Assembly: GCF_000953825.1 (NCBI RefSeq) | Contig: NZ_BBUL01000096.1 | Coordinates: 274,569-338,568 of the forward strand | Source: Cellvibrio sp. OA-2007 | GTDB taxonomy: Bacteria > Pseudomonadota > Gammaproteobacteria > Pseudomonadales > Cellvibrionaceae | DNA: 64,000 nt | Direction of reading: 5' to 3' | Shown: positions 33,488-42,481 of the stretch, piece after piece | How positions within the stretch are numbered: position 1 is the first letter of the stretch | How the letters are laid out: each line of letters begins with the position of its first letter | Notes under the pieces: generated by a model | Told to the model about the DNA's origin: nothing | Database searches by the model: none | Seen by the model: only the letters and a program-made list of their open reading frames with translations | Program-made: the position numbers and the translations under genes

Positions 33488-33784
33488 ATGAGCTTACGTA
33501 AAGACAAAGAAAAAGTCCTCGGCGAAACTTTCGACGACGACCGCATCAAAACCTTTTTAAACTACCCCGCCCCTGCGGGCGTCAATGCCGATTACCACCT
33601 GCTGGAAAAAGCCTATCGCGGCATGCTCGGCGAAAACTTCAAAACCTTCGTAAAGTTTTTTGTTGAAGCCGGTAAAGATATAAACGCAGTCGGCCCGGAA
33701 GGCAAAACCTTCCTGCAAGTCGCAAAAGCCCACCGCAACGGCGAAGAGTATGTCATTGCGTTAGAAGCACATGGTGCGAAGTAA
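33488..33784 (+). CDS. PA4642-family protein of unknown function
   Basis: Cytoplasmic protein of 98 residues, rich in charged residues, with no signal peptide or membrane segment. The sequence (GETFDDDRIKTFLNYPAPAGVNADYHLLEKAYRGM, partly quoted: RIKTFLNYPAPAGVNADYHL) fits the uncharacterised PA4642 family of pseudomonads. It is 12 bases after gatB and ends at a terminator, so it is probably cotranscribed with gatCAB. Function unknown. Confidence 0.75.
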   Translation: MSLRKDKEKVLGETFDDDRIKTFLNYPAPAGVNADYHLLEKAYRGMLGENFKTFVKFFVEAGKDINAVGPEGKTFLQVAKAHRNGEEYVIALEAHGAK

Positions 33785-33807
33785 ATAGAAATAGCATCAC
33801 CACAAAC

Positions 33808-33837
33808 AAAAAGGCAGCCCGCAATGGCTGCCTTTTT
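33808..33837 (+). terminator. Terminator of the gatCAB operon
   Basis: Hairpin AAAAGGCAGCC/GGCTGCCTTTT with a short loop and a trailing T run, 24 bases after the PA4642-family stop. Confidence 0.88.
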
Positions 33838-33867
33838 CGTTTCTCGCGATATATTAGTCTCACGTAG

Positions 33868-33891
33868 GGCGGCTTCGCGAAGCAAGCCGCC
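33868..33891. repeat. REP-like palindromic element
   Basis: GGCGGCTT and AAGCCGCC arms enclose and overlap a perfect 12-base palindrome GCTTCGCGAAGC, preceded by GTAG. This form resembles the dispersed REP elements of many gammaproteobacteria. Only one copy is seen in the window. Confidence 0.45.
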
Positions 33892-33914
33892 ATACATTCA
33901 GAATTAAAACACAT

Positions 33915-33935
33915 CCATCAACCATCAACCATCAA
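33915..33935. repeat. Short tandem repeat, three copies of CCATCAA
   Basis: Three exact seven-base units in the gap between the gat operon and rrtA. The rest of this gap shows no gene. Confidence 0.7.
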
Positions 33936-34070
33936 CCAATACACGCTATTACTTATTACATTACTGTCCCAAAAAGCCGCCGCTCCAACAATGACCGCAC
34001 TGGGTAATTTGCACCGACCTACACTCTGAGTCTAAGATGCAACCTCAATTTACTGCCTACAACACATTCG

Positions 34071-34664
34071 ATGCCCACTATTAAAATAACCGCGCCCTTG
34101 GGGTTTTGCCTGATATTAAGCGCGCTAATGCTCTGCCTTACCGCAATGGACGCGATAGTATTTGGCACGCTCAGCCTCGACCCCACCAGAGTTGCCGCTG
34201 GCGAAGTTTGGCGGTTACTCACCGGCAACATGGTCCATTTTGGTTGGTTGCATACACTAATGAACGCAGCGGCGCTGTTATTGGGTGTGTTGGCTTTTTT
34301 TGCGGAATACTCGTTAAAAAAATTCTCGCTGTTATTGTTCTGGTGCTGCGCCAGTGTCGGTGTGGGAATTTATCTACTGAATCCCGAGTATGCACCTTAT
34401 GCTGGTTTATCTGGGGCGATTCATGGGTTAATTGTTGCGGGGTTATTGCTTACACGCAGTTATCCTATTTGGATTCGGGTACTTGCGTTAGGCTTGGTGG
34501 TGGTTAAATTAATGCAGGAAAATAGTGCTGGTTATACGGCAACGGATTTGCAGGCGCTGCTGCCCGTTGCGGTGGCGGTGGAATCGCATTTATACGGCGC
34601 GCTGGCAGGTTTGGTGTTTGCGAGCACTGATTATTTTTTACAACGCTTGAGAAGGAAAGAATAG
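34071..34664 (+). CDS. rrtA: Rhombosortase (rhomboid-family intramembrane protease)
   Basis: Six-helix rhomboid-like protease of 197 residues. The catalytic pair is likely Ser in GLSGAIHGL and a late His (AVAVESHLYGALAG). The VWRLLTGNMVHFGWLHTLMN block with the His/Asn pair fits the rhombosortase subfamily, which processes GlyGly-CTERM surface proteins in marine and cellulolytic gammaproteobacteria. No GlyGly-CTERM substrate is in the window. cysZ starts immediately after the stop. Confidence 0.82.
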   Translation: MPTIKITAPLGFCLILSALMLCLTAMDAIVFGTLSLDPTRVAAGEVWRLLTGNMVHFGWLHTLMNAAALLLGVLAFFAEYSLKKFSLLLFWCCASVGVGIYLLNPEYAPYAGLSGAIHGLIVAGLLLTRSYPIWIRVLALGLVVVKLMQENSAGYTATDLQALLPVAVAVESHLYGALAGLVFASTDYFLQRLRRKE

Positions 34665-35405
34665 ATGCAAGGCTCTCCCGGTAGTGCGATAGATTATTTT
34701 TTAGCAGGTGCGCGGCTGGTGGTGAAGCCGGGGTTTCGCCGGTTTATTTTAATTCCGCTGTTAATTAACCTACTTATTTTTGTGGTGGTAACGATTGCGC
34801 TCTATCACGCGTTTGGCGATTTTTTTGCGCTGGTGTTGGATTGGTCGCCGGATTGGCTGGACTGGTTTGCTTGGCTATTGTGGCCGCTGGTGGGATTTGT
34901 TTTTTTGGTTGTCTATGGTTACAGCTTTAATATCATTACCAATTTTTTAGCGGCGCCATTTTTTGGTTTACTGGCCGAGAAGATCGAAACCCACTTGACC
35001 GGCGTTGCACCTCCAGATGAACCCTGGGGGCAATTAATTCCACGCACACTGCAACGCGAAGCTGTAAAGCTTTGGTATTTTGTCAGCCGTGGCTTACTGA
35101 TTTTGTTGGTGTTTATCGCGCTGTTTTTTATTCCTGGTGCAAACTTACTGGGTGTATTGATCGGCGCGATTTGGAGCTGCTGGTGTATGGCGGTGCAGTA
35201 TTCAGATTACCCTGCCGATAACCATCAGCTCAGCTTTCGCGAATTGCGCCGCCGCTTGAATAAGCAACCGCTGACCAGTTATTCCTATGGCGGGATTATT
35301 TTGTTGGGCAGCATGGTGCCGGTATTGAATATTTTTGTTACACCGATTGCCGTTGCGGGGGCAACTTTATATTGGGTGAAAGAGGTCAAACATCTTTCAC
35401 CATAA
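34665..35405 (+). CDS. cysZ: Sulfate transporter CysZ
   Basis: Membrane protein of 246 residues in the CysZ/EI24 family, which moves sulfate into the cytoplasm for cysteine synthesis. Typical start (SAIDYFLAGARLVVKPGFRR) and about four to six hydrophobic segments. It begins directly after the rrtA stop codon. Confidence 0.92.
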   Translation: MQGSPGSAIDYFLAGARLVVKPGFRRFILIPLLINLLIFVVVTIALYHAFGDFFALVLDWSPDWLDWFAWLLWPLVGFVFLVVYGYSFNIITNFLAAPFFGLLAEKIETHLTGVAPPDEPWGQLIPRTLQREAVKLWYFVSRGLLILLVFIALFFIPGANLLGVLIGAIWSCWCMAVQYSDYPADNHQLSFRELRRRLNKQPLTSYSYGGIILLGSMVPVLNIFVTPIAVAGATLYWVKEVKHLSP

Positions 35406-35447
35406 TAACCAACCACACAACACATTGATTCAGAACAGCACAAACAA

Positions 35448-35471
35448 CAAGGGCGCCAATTGGCGCCCTTG
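35448..35471. terminator. Bidirectional terminator between cysZ and the GGDEF gene
   Basis: Perfect 24-base palindrome built on CAAGGGCGCCAA/TTGGCGCCCTTG between convergent genes. The following bases are T/A rich. Confidence 0.75.
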
Positions 35472-35493
35472 TATATTTTAAGCGAAAAGCGAC

Positions 35494-36756
35494 TTACTCC
35501 TCCGCATCCCCATCATCCACAATCATATTGCCACCAGCTTCTTTGGCGTGTTGCAAGTAAGTGTGGGCCTGAGCGAATTGCTGGTCCAGACTCTGGTGCA
35601 ATTGACTGGTTACCCCTGCACTGAAATAGAAATTACAGATCTCGCCACTTAGCGTACAGGCTTCAGCAGCAAGTAACTGTTTCACTTTACTTAACAAGGC
35701 CGCTGCTTTTTCGTGATCTAACCCCGGCATTAATACATAAAAATCATCGCTGTCTGCGCGAGCCAATAAAAATCGCCCGAGCATATTATGCAAATTGGCC
35801 GCGATATGTTTGAGCGCCACATCACCCCAGGCATTGCCATAGCGCTCATTTACGCTGCTGAACTGATCGATATTGATAATCGCCATAGATAACGGAACCG
35901 CCTTTTCTACTGCCGTCTTATACAGTTCACGCGCCGCATTAAAAAAATAAGCGCGATGGTAAAGACCGGTAAGGTGGTCGCGCTGGGCGTTTTCGGTAAT
36001 TTGTTCGACCAATTCAAGATATTCAATATTGTGAATAATGCGGCAGTAAAACTCTTCCGGGTGAAACGGTTTGCGCAAAAAGTCATTGGCACCGTGTTTG
36101 ATAAATTTAGCCGAGAGCGCCTCGCTACTTTCACCAGACACCCCAATCATAATCAAATCGGTTTTGTCGTACTTGTAACGCAGGTTGCGCACCAGTTCAA
36201 AGCCATCCATTTGAGGCATGTTGTAATCGGTGATCAATAATTTAATATCCGGATTTTCCAGCAGTACTTTAATTGCATCAACGCCATCAACGGCTTCTAC
36301 CACTTGAAATAAATGGCGACGAAACAAATTCGCCATATGCTTGCGCGACATGTCCGAATCATCTACTACCAATACTTTGATGCGCTGATTTTTTTCCAGC
36401 CGATGAATCATGCCAATCGCTTTGCTGTAAGCGTAGCGACCTTCTTTGGTTACGTAATCCACAATGCCTTTGTTGAACAATTGCTCGCGCCGTTTTTCAT
36501 CGTAAGAGCCGGTGAGCACAATGGTGGGAATTTTTTTGCTGAGGGTAAAATCCACCACTTCGCCATCAGGTGCATCGGGCAGATTCAGATCAACCAATGC
36601 CGCAAAAAAATCATCTGGCGATTGCTCATAAAGACTCGTCGCCTGTGCCAGACTGGCGGCATAGACAGCTTCGTATGCCAGCGATGCACTGTGCACCAAA
36701 TGGCGCAACACCTTCATCACCATATCGCTGTCTTCTACAATGAGAATTTTTTTCAT
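35494..36756 (-). CDS. Double-receiver response regulator with degenerate GGDEF domain
   Basis: PleD-like architecture, 420 residues from ATG 36756 (MKKILIVEDSDMVMKVL): receiver 1 (acceptor Asp in ALVDLNLPD), receiver 2 (VVDDSDMSRKHM, acceptor in LLITDYNMPQMDG), then a GGDEF fold from about residue 265. The domain keeps INIDQFSSVNERYGNAWGD, but the signature is RADSDDF instead of RxGGDEF, so both glycines that bind GTP are gone. It is probably not an active diguanylate cyclase and may act as a binding or scaffold protein. There is no kinase gene beside it. Confidence 0.88.
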   Translation of the reverse strand: MKKILIVEDSDMVMKVLRHLVHSASLAYEAVYAASLAQATSLYEQSPDDFFAALVDLNLPDAPDGEVVDFTLSKKIPTIVLTGSYDEKRREQLFNKGIVDYVTKEGRYAYSKAIGMIHRLEKNQRIKVLVVDDSDMSRKHMANLFRRHLFQVVEAVDGVDAIKVLLENPDIKLLITDYNMPQMDGFELVRNLRYKYDKTDLIMIGVSGESSEALSAKFIKHGANDFLRKPFHPEEFYCRIIHNIEYLELVEQITENAQRDHLTGLYHRAYFFNAARELYKTAVEKAVPLSMAIINIDQFSSVNERYGNAWGDVALKHIAANLHNMLGRFLLARADSDDFYVLMPGLDHEKAAALLSKVKQLLAAEACTLSGEICNFYFSAGVTSQLHQSLDQQFAQAHTYLQHAKEAGGNMIVDDGDAEE

Positions 36757-36891
36757 AGGAAACCACTCAACAAATGCGTAAGTATTCATTGAGTGTAGCC
36801 AATGTTTAACAAAAGCTTAGGAAAATGCGCTAAGCCTATGATTAGGCTTAATCTTTAGCACTTAAAATTGTTTTTCAACATAGCCTAAGAA

Positions 36892-37758
36892 CTAAAGAGC
36901 AGATTTTTTATGCTCGCGCAGCGACTCATAAATCGCTGCCGCCATAATAATACTGCCGCCAAGTAAGGTGCTCAGATCGGGGTAGGTGTGCAGAAAGGCG
37001 ATTTCATAACCCACCGCGTAAACCGGCTGTAAACAAGCCACCAAGCCCACGGTTTTCGCTTTTAAATAGCGCAGGGAAAACCCTAACAGGGTGTGAGTAA
37101 TGGCAGTAAATCCGACCCCCAGACATAACAACAACCACCAATCATGCTGTGTAGGCTGGTGTGGTGACAGATACAAAACCGGTGTCATCAGAAGTGCAAC
37201 TACCAGAACTTGGTAGCTCATGGAGCGCGCCGCACTTTGTTTGCTAAACCAATGGCCCAACAATAAATTGCGCACTGCAAAGGTGAGCGCGGAAATCACC
37301 CCCCAGATCACCCCCTGGGTCATGTTGTTATCTATATCGAACTCCGGCACCAGGCAATAAATCCCGACCAGCACTAAAAAACCACTCACCACATCGCGCC
37401 AGTCGAGCTTGGTGCGCTTGAGCCATGGCTCCAGAAATACCGTGACTACCGGATAGGCATAGAGCGAAATCATGCCTACGGCGATATTGGCGACCTGCAT
37501 CGAATAAAAAAATGTGACCCAGTGTGATGCCAACAACACACCCAGAATAAACATGCGACCAAAATCACGCAGGGATTTCAGGCCAATATGAGATTCACGC
37601 CACCAGACCCAGAGAAACAATACCACCGCCGCAATCCAGGTGCGGTAACCGGTAATATCCCACGCGGGCAATTCAATAATTTTAGAGAAAAGCCCGGTCG
37701 CGCCCATTAAGAAGGCACCCAAATGCAGGGTTAACAAGGCAGATTTAGCAGAGGACAT
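36892..37758 (-). CDS. EamA/DMT-family transporter
   Basis: Drug/metabolite transporter superfamily protein of 288 residues with about ten hydrophobic helices and two EamA repeats (GAFLMGATGLFSKIIELPAWDI, GVIWGVISALTFAVRNLLLG). Start ATG 37758 follows GGAAGG closely. An in-frame start at 37809 adds a non-hydrophobic, unlikely tail. Substrate unknown. Confidence 0.85.
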   Translation of the reverse strand: MSSAKSALLTLHLGAFLMGATGLFSKIIELPAWDITGYRTWIAAVVLFLWVWWRESHIGLKSLRDFGRMFILGVLLASHWVTFFYSMQVANIAVGMISLYAYPVVTVFLEPWLKRTKLDWRDVVSGFLVLVGIYCLVPEFDIDNNMTQGVIWGVISALTFAVRNLLLGHWFSKQSAARSMSYQVLVVALLMTPVLYLSPHQPTQHDWWLLLCLGVGFTAITHTLLGFSLRYLKAKTVGLVACLQPVYAVGYEIAFLHTYPDLSTLLGGSIIMAAAIYESLREHKKSAL

Positions 37759-37833
37759 AACCCTTCCAGGCGATGGGAGCGCCCGGTGAATACCGGGCGA
37801 ATCAATCAATGGTTAGCGATAATACAAATGAGC

Positions 37834-39423
37834 TTAGTTGCGCGGCCTGCGGCTGCGATTGCCCCCTGGGCGATTGCCGACCGAGCGATTGCTAAACCGC
37901 TCACTGGTGCGTGCCCGCGGCGGTGCTGGCGGACTGTCGGGCGGGGTCAGCAACAAATACTCCGGTGGCTGCTCGCACTTAATCTTCTTGCCCAACAGCT
38001 TTGCAATAGGCTCCAGCAACAAGGCGTCATCCTCACAGGCAAAACTGATCGAGGTACCGTTTTTACCCGCGCGACCGGTGCGGCCAATGCGATGTACATA
38101 ATCTTCCGGCTCTTCTGGCAAGGTGAAATTCACTACGTGGCTGATACCGCTGATATGAATCCCGCGCCCGGCAACATCGGTCGCCACCAGCACTTTTATC
38201 TCACCGGTTTTGAATGCATCCAAAGTAGACACACGTTTGTTCTGCGCGATTTCACCGGAGAGCAATCCCGCCTTAATACCGTGGCGCTGCAGCTTTTCTT
38301 GCAGATCGCGGCACTCATCGCGGCGATTGGCAAATACAATCATGCTCTCGGCGTGTTCCTGTTGAATCAAGTTATACAGCAGGGTGTATTTCTCTTCGGT
38401 TGAAACCAAATAGACATGCTGCTCAACACGTTCGTTGGCAACCGATTCTGGCTCTATATCGATCGTTGTCGGCTGGTAAGTCCACTGCTCAACCAGGGTG
38501 CGCACTTCGTCGGTAAAGGTGGCAGAGAAAAACAGTGTCTGGCGATCTTCACGCTTGGGTGTCTGGCGCACAATCTGACGCACTTGCGGAATGAAGCCCA
38601 TATCGAGCATGCGGTCAGCTTCATCGATAACAAGAATTTCCAACTGGTCGAGATACACATCTTTGTTGCCGCAAAAATCGAGCAACCGCCCGGGTGTGGC
38701 AACCAAGATATCGACCAGATCATCGTGCAAGTGACGCTGTTGTTTGACGTAATCCATACCGCCAACCAATGTGTGAATTTTCAAATCCGTATATTTGCAC
38801 AGGCTTTTGGCATCTTCCGCGATTTGGATTACCAGCTCCCGTGTCGGAGCAATAATCAGTGCGCGCGCTTCACCGGCGTAGCGTTTTTCGGTGATAGGGT
38901 TTTTAAGCAGATCATCGATAATTGCGGTTAAAAACGCCGCCGTTTTACCGGTACCGGTTTGGGCCTTGCCCACCACATCCTTACCTTGCAAGGCATAGGG
39001 TAGTGATTGCGCCTGAATCGGCGAGCAGTATTTAAAACCGAGATCCGCAATCGCACGCATGATCGGCAGCTCTAAATCAAAATCGTGGAAGCGGCTTTTG
39101 CCTTCGATTTGCTCTACTTCAAACTGGGCGATATCCCATGGGCCGTGATCGACCTTAACGGCTTTTTTGGGACGCTGCTCAGCATGGCGCGCAGGTTTAG
39201 GCGAGTGATCGCGTTTTACTGCGGGAGCTTGTTGCTCGCTTTTTTGACCTTGGCGCTGGTCGCGGGAGTTGCGATTGCCGCGATTGTTCTGGCCACTGCG
39301 CTCGCGGGGATGTTTTTTTGCGGCGGGTTTGTCACTAGCAGGCTTGGATGTTGCCTCGTTTTTTTCAGGTTTTTCCGCACCTGAACCAATCAATTTTTTA
39401 AAGAATCCGATCAATCTAATCAC
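37834..39423 (-). CDS. rhlB: DEAD-box ATP-dependent RNA helicase, RhlB-like
   Basis: About 529 residues. An N-terminal amphipathic stretch ([11 protein letters not shown]) is followed by a ~80-residue Lys/Arg/Gln-rich disordered region, the helicase core, and a basic Arg/Asn/Gly-rich tail. Core motifs: Q motif, [11 protein letters not shown] (I), PTRELVIQI (Ia), DEADRMLD (II), SATFTDE (III) and [10 protein letters not shown] (VI). RhlB is the RNase E partner in the degradosome, and similarity in length and tails to pseudomonad RhlB is the basis for the symbol. The start may be GTG 39423 or TTG 39426, neither with a good ribosome site. Confidence 0.85.
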   Translation of the reverse strand: MIRLIGFFKKLIGSGAEKPEKNEATSKPASDKPAAKKHPRERSGQNNRGNRNSRDQRQGQKSEQQAPAVKRDHSPKPARHAEQRPKKAVKVDHGPWDIAQFEVEQIEGKSRFHDFDLELPIMRAIADLGFKYCSPIQAQSLPYALQGKDVVGKAQTGTGKTAAFLTAIIDDLLKNPITEKRYAGEARALIIAPTRELVIQIAEDAKSLCKYTDLKIHTLVGGMDYVKQQRHLHDDLVDILVATPGRLLDFCGNKDVYLDQLEILVIDEADRMLDMGFIPQVRQIVRQTPKREDRQTLFFSATFTDEVRTLVEQWTYQPTTIDIEPESVANERVEQHVYLVSTEEKYTLLYNLIQQEHAESMIVFANRRDECRDLQEKLQRHGIKAGLLSGEIAQNKRVSTLDAFKTGEIKVLVATDVAGRGIHISGISHVVNFTLPEEPEDYVHRIGRTGRAGKNGTSISFACEDDALLLEPIAKLLGKKIKCEQPPEYLLLTPPDSPPAPPRARTSERFSNRSVGNRPGGNRSRRPRN

Positions 39424-39762
39424 CAAAAGTTATTGCAGCCAGAGGCTTAGGGGGGAAGTCGCGCAGACTTACCGATATAACTACTGCTTCTCACTTATGC
39501 ATCAGAGCGTTCAAATCTGGCATTAGAGGGGTTCAAACCTACCAAGGAATTCAAACCTGTGGCGAGACAGTAGAAGGAACGCGCAAACAGTCTATTAATT
39601 GCACGCATGAACTGTGCCCGAGTATACACCAATCATCAGACAATCAGCGGCTTTGACGCCAGTTGGAGGGAATTAATGGCCACCAACTCCATGGTTTTCT
39701 GCATAATCAGCACTGTTTTATCCATTTTCACCAGCGCCTATGAGCAACAGAAGGAACCCTCT
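39424..39762. promoter_or_regulatory. Divergent upstream region with three TTCAAAYCT repeats
   Basis: 339 bases between the helicase and amidotransferase starts. The direct repeats TTCAAATCT (39510), TTCAAACCT (39532) and TTCAAACCT (39550) are spaced 22 and 18 bases apart. No gene: a frame running through from 39607 belongs to a false N-terminal extension of the next gene. Confidence 0.4.
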
Positions 39763-40470
39763 ATGAGAATTCACAGCTTGCAACACGTTGCCTTTGAAGA
39801 TATTGGCAGTATGGCCAACGACTTTCGCGCGCGCGGTTACGCGCTGTCCAGCACTCACTGGTACAGAGGCGATGCAGCCCCGGCACTCGATGAGTTTGAT
39901 GCATTAATCGTCATGGGCGGCCCCATGGGTATTTATGATGAAGCGCTCTACCCCTGGCTAGCCGATGAGAAAATCCTGATTAAACAGGCCATCGGCGCCG
40001 GAAAAATCGTGCTGGGAATTTGTTTGGGCGCCCAGCTAATTGCCGATGTGCTCGGCGCAAAAGTCACCCGCAACCCGCACAAAGAAATTGGCTGGCTGCC
40101 AATCACGATTGATCCCGCAGCGGCGACCCATCCTATAGCCCAAGTATTTTCCCGCTACCCGGTAGTCTTTCACTGGCATGGCGATACCTTTGCGTTGCCA
40201 CCCGGTGCGGTTCACCTCGCGCGCAGCGAAGGCTGTGCCAATCAGGCTTATGTGTATCAAGAGAAGGTTTACGGTTTCCAGTTCCATTTGGAAACCACAT
40301 CTGAATCGGCGCGCGCGCTGATTGAACATTGCGGCGAGGATATTGATGGTTCGCGCTATACCCAAACTGCACAGGAAATTCTGGCGAGCGACGAAACATT
40401 TGCGCAGATTAATCGAGCCATGAGCGAGGTAATCGCGATTATTTTTGGATCAGAACACAACACCAAATAA
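39763..40470 (+). CDS. Class I glutamine amidotransferase (GMP-synthase-like)
   Basis: Stand-alone GATase1 protein of 235 residues. The nucleophile Cys is in GICLGAQLIA, and the His/Glu pair is FQFHLETT (His) plus a downstream Glu. MGGPMGIYDE is the substrate loop seen in this family. Start at ATG 39763, backed by AAGGA seven bases upstream. The physiological glutamyl substrate is unknown. Its last 21 bases overlap the 3' end of the convergent VIT gene. Confidence 0.9.
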   Translation: MRIHSLQHVAFEDIGSMANDFRARGYALSSTHWYRGDAAPALDEFDALIVMGGPMGIYDEALYPWLADEKILIKQAIGAGKIVLGICLGAQLIADVLGAKVTRNPHKEIGWLPITIDPAAATHPIAQVFSRYPVVFHWHGDTFALPPGAVHLARSEGCANQAYVYQEKVYGFQFHLETTSESARALIEHCGEDIDGSRYTQTAQEILASDETFAQINRAMSEVIAIIFGSEHNTK

Positions 40471-41139
40471 ATGCCCAGCGACAGAGGTTAACGCCATAGC
40501 GGCAGCCCCCCAAAAACCGACGCGGGCAGCGCCAAGCCAGAGATTGGCGCCGCCCACTTTAGCGGCAAGCCCACCTAACAACACCAGCGCAAACAGTGAA
40601 CTCGCTACAATCGCAAAGGATAAATATTGTGCAGGATGCAACAACACAACCAATAGCGGAATCAGCGCACCGGCGGCGAAAGTGGCAGCGGAAGTGAGCG
40701 CCGCTTGCAGTGGCCGCGCGCTGTACATATCGGTGATGCCCAACTCATCCCGCGCGTGGGCGCCGAGTGCATCGTGCTGCATTAATTGTTTGGCTACTTC
40801 GCGGGCGAGTTCACGCTGCAAACCGCGCGCGACATAAATCTCTTCCAACTCGCGATGCTCGCCTGCTGCATCAGTCGCAAGCTCATGGGTTTCGCGTGCA
40901 AGGTCAGCAGCCTCGGTATCTGCCTGTGAGCGAACCGAAACATATTCGCCGGCGGCCATGCTCATCGCGCCCGCCACCAACCCCGCCACACCGGCCAATA
41001 AAACGGCAGAAGAATCAGCCTGCGCGGCGACAATTCCCATCATCAAACTGGCGGTGGAAATAATGCCATCGTTTGCGCCCAATACCGCAGCGCGCAACCA
41101 ACCTGAGTGATGGGAACGATGTCCCTCGCGATGAGGCAT
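40450..41139 (-). CDS. VIT/CCC1-family metal transporter-like membrane protein
   Basis: 229 residues in the VIT1/CCC1 family (iron or manganese transport into vacuoles in plants and yeast, poorly studied in bacteria). GANDGIISTASLMMGIVAA and the GLVAGAMSMAAGEYVSVRSQADTE block are hallmarks. A Glu/His-rich cytoplasmic middle segment (about residues 80-125) is followed by C-terminal helices. The 3' ends of this gene and the amidotransferase overlap on opposite strands. Confidence 0.9.
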   Translation of the reverse strand: MPHREGHRSHHSGWLRAAVLGANDGIISTASLMMGIVAAQADSSAVLLAGVAGLVAGAMSMAAGEYVSVRSQADTEAADLARETHELATDAAGEHRELEEIYVARGLQRELAREVAKQLMQHDALGAHARDELGITDMYSARPLQAALTSAATFAAGALIPLLVVLLHPAQYLSFAIVASSLFALVLLGGLAAKVGGANLWLGAARVGFWGAAAMALTSVAGHLFGVVF

Positions 41140-41143
41140 AACT

Positions 41144-41698
41144 TCAAGACTTTTTATTGATGAGTGAAATGCGCGTTAAGGTATTGTCGCGCTTTATATA
41201 GTGGTGAAATAAACCTGCCAATACATGCAAGCCAATCAAGTAATACCCTATTTCACCAACCAGTTTGTGAATATCTTCAACCTGTTCCGCTAACGCATGA
41301 TTTTTATCAACTAAGGGTGGTAACTCCAGCCCCAAAAAAGGAACGCCATGCCCTTCAGCACTTAAAATTATCCAGCCGGCAATCGGCATAAAAATCATAA
41401 AAACATAGAGCGCGATATGCATGCTTTTGGCGAGCAGGTTTTCAATCGAACGCGGCGCAGGAACAATTGCAGGCGTAGGGCTGGATAAACGCACACCAAG
41501 GCGAATAACTACCAGCAGCAACACGGCAATCCCCAGCATAAAATGCAATGCCTTAACCAAGTCCCGCGGATCACTGCCGCGCGGAAATAAGCTGCGCATT
41601 TCAATGGTGGCAAACACCGCAATCAACAGCACAAACATAAACCAGTGCAAACCAATAATAATCGGGCTATAGCGGCTAACAGTACTGGGGTTATTCAT
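41144..41698 (-). CDS. Cytochrome b561-family protein
   Basis: Four-helix di-haem b membrane protein of 184 residues. Candidate haem-ligand His residues are in GLHWFMF, KALHFMLG, KSMHIALYVFM and IGLHVLAGLFHHY. Likely a quinol-linked electron carrier or superoxide:quinone oxidoreductase relative (CybB type). It precedes the VIT gene by four bases and follows the DUF3465 gene by 39, a possible three-gene operon. Confidence 0.9.
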   Translation of the reverse strand: MNNPSTVSRYSPIIIGLHWFMFVLLIAVFATIEMRSLFPRGSDPRDLVKALHFMLGIAVLLLVVIRLGVRLSSPTPAIVPAPRSIENLLAKSMHIALYVFMIFMPIAGWIILSAEGHGVPFLGLELPPLVDKNHALAEQVEDIHKLVGEIGYYLIGLHVLAGLFHHYIKRDNTLTRISLINKKS

Positions 41699-41737
41699 CG
41701 TTGTTCCTCGGTAAGCTTCTTATTGTGTTAAAACGAT

Positions 41738-42232
41738 TTATTTATAGATACGGCCTTCATATTTCAGCCAACCACCGGGGTGCTGTCCCCGTGGATCATG
41801 ATGAGTCCAGTGGATGACACCACCTTTCTGATTCCATTCGTACTCACCATAAAACTCCAAGCGTTCGCCCTCGCGCAGATTCTCTACACGCGGCGCCAAA
41901 TCAATATTATGAGCAATCAATAAAGTGTGACCAGAATCCAGCTCCAATAGAAATTTTTGGTGGCGACTACCCTCGTTGTCATCCGGCAAAATTCGCAGCA
42001 CCCTGCCCTCACCACCAAGTTGAACATTAGACTGCCCATCGCGGAATGCCTCTGCAATTAGTACGTCGCTTCCCGCAACACTGCTGCCCTCTGACGCTAG
42101 CTGCAGCTGTGCTTGTGCGGCATCTGACTCCAGCAATTGCTGTGTATTAACGCTATTGAGCACACCCAGACCAAGGGCAAAAATCAACAGCGCCAACAGC
42201 GGCTTCATTTTACTGCGAGGTTTCATAGTCAA
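41738..42232 (-). CDS. DUF3465-family exported protein
   Basis: 164 residues. An N-terminal hydrophobic signal or anchor (LLALLIFALGLGVLNSV) and a C-terminal OB-like domain with HQKFLLELDSGHTLLIAHNIDLAPR, GEYEWNQKGGVIHWTHHDP and HPGGWLKYEGRIYK, the pattern of DUF3465. Probably periplasmic. Upstream of cytochrome b561, and divergent from the TetR-controlled membrane gene. Confidence 0.8.
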   Translation of the reverse strand: MTMKPRSKMKPLLALLIFALGLGVLNSVNTQQLLESDAAQAQLQLASEGSSVAGSDVLIAEAFRDGQSNVQLGGEGRVLRILPDDNEGSRHQKFLLELDSGHTLLIAHNIDLAPRVENLREGERLEFYGEYEWNQKGGVIHWTHHDPRGQHPGGWLKYEGRIYK

Positions 42233-42378
42233 TCCTTCATAATACGTGAGAGCCCTGCAGCATAACCCAGTCTGCCAGTAGTGTTAACGCTTAGCACAGC
42301 TTACTCACGCAAACTTAAAGCAAGATTAATTCAGCCTCAGCGCCCCCTCCAGCCTGACACTTTTTCACAAAAGCCACG

Positions 42379-42407
42379 TTGACAGACCATTTGGTCTGTT
42401 ATCTAAT
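42379..42407 (+). promoter_or_regulatory. Consensus sigma-70 promoter of the membrane protein gene
   Basis: TTGACA (42379-42384), exactly 17 bases, then TCTAAT (42402-42407). The 42382-42399 palindrome fills the spacer, so a bound repressor would block RNA polymerase. It reads toward the gene at 42482. Confidence 0.8.
42382..42399. promoter_or_regulatory. TetR-type operator 1
   Basis: Perfect inverted repeat ACAGACCA-TT-TGGTCTGT lying between -35 and -10. The AGACC/GGTCT arms are typical of TetR-family operators, and a TetR gene lies downstream. Confidence 0.75.
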
Positions 42408-42411
42408 GGCA

Positions 42412-42430
42412 ACAGACCAACCAGTCGGTT
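42412..42430. promoter_or_regulatory. TetR-type operator 2 (imperfect)
   Basis: ACAGACCAACCAGTCGGTT repeats the left arm of operator 1 and has an imperfect right arm (GTCGGT for GTCTGT). It lies just past the -10, around the expected transcription start. Confidence 0.6.
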
Positions 42431-42481
42431 TATAACTGGAAAGACCAGACACCACAAGATCGCTCGAGGAGCAAACCCTTA

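Noticed and set aside
36790..36891. Short gap with imperfect TAAGCCTA/TAGGCTTA inverted copies as a regulatory element
   Set aside because: The repeats are short and AT rich, with no linked gene logic beyond a possible weak hairpin.
39607..39762. 52-residue N-terminal extension of the class I amidotransferase
   Set aside because: The segment lacks family similarity and the ATG at 39763 has a well-spaced AAGGA.
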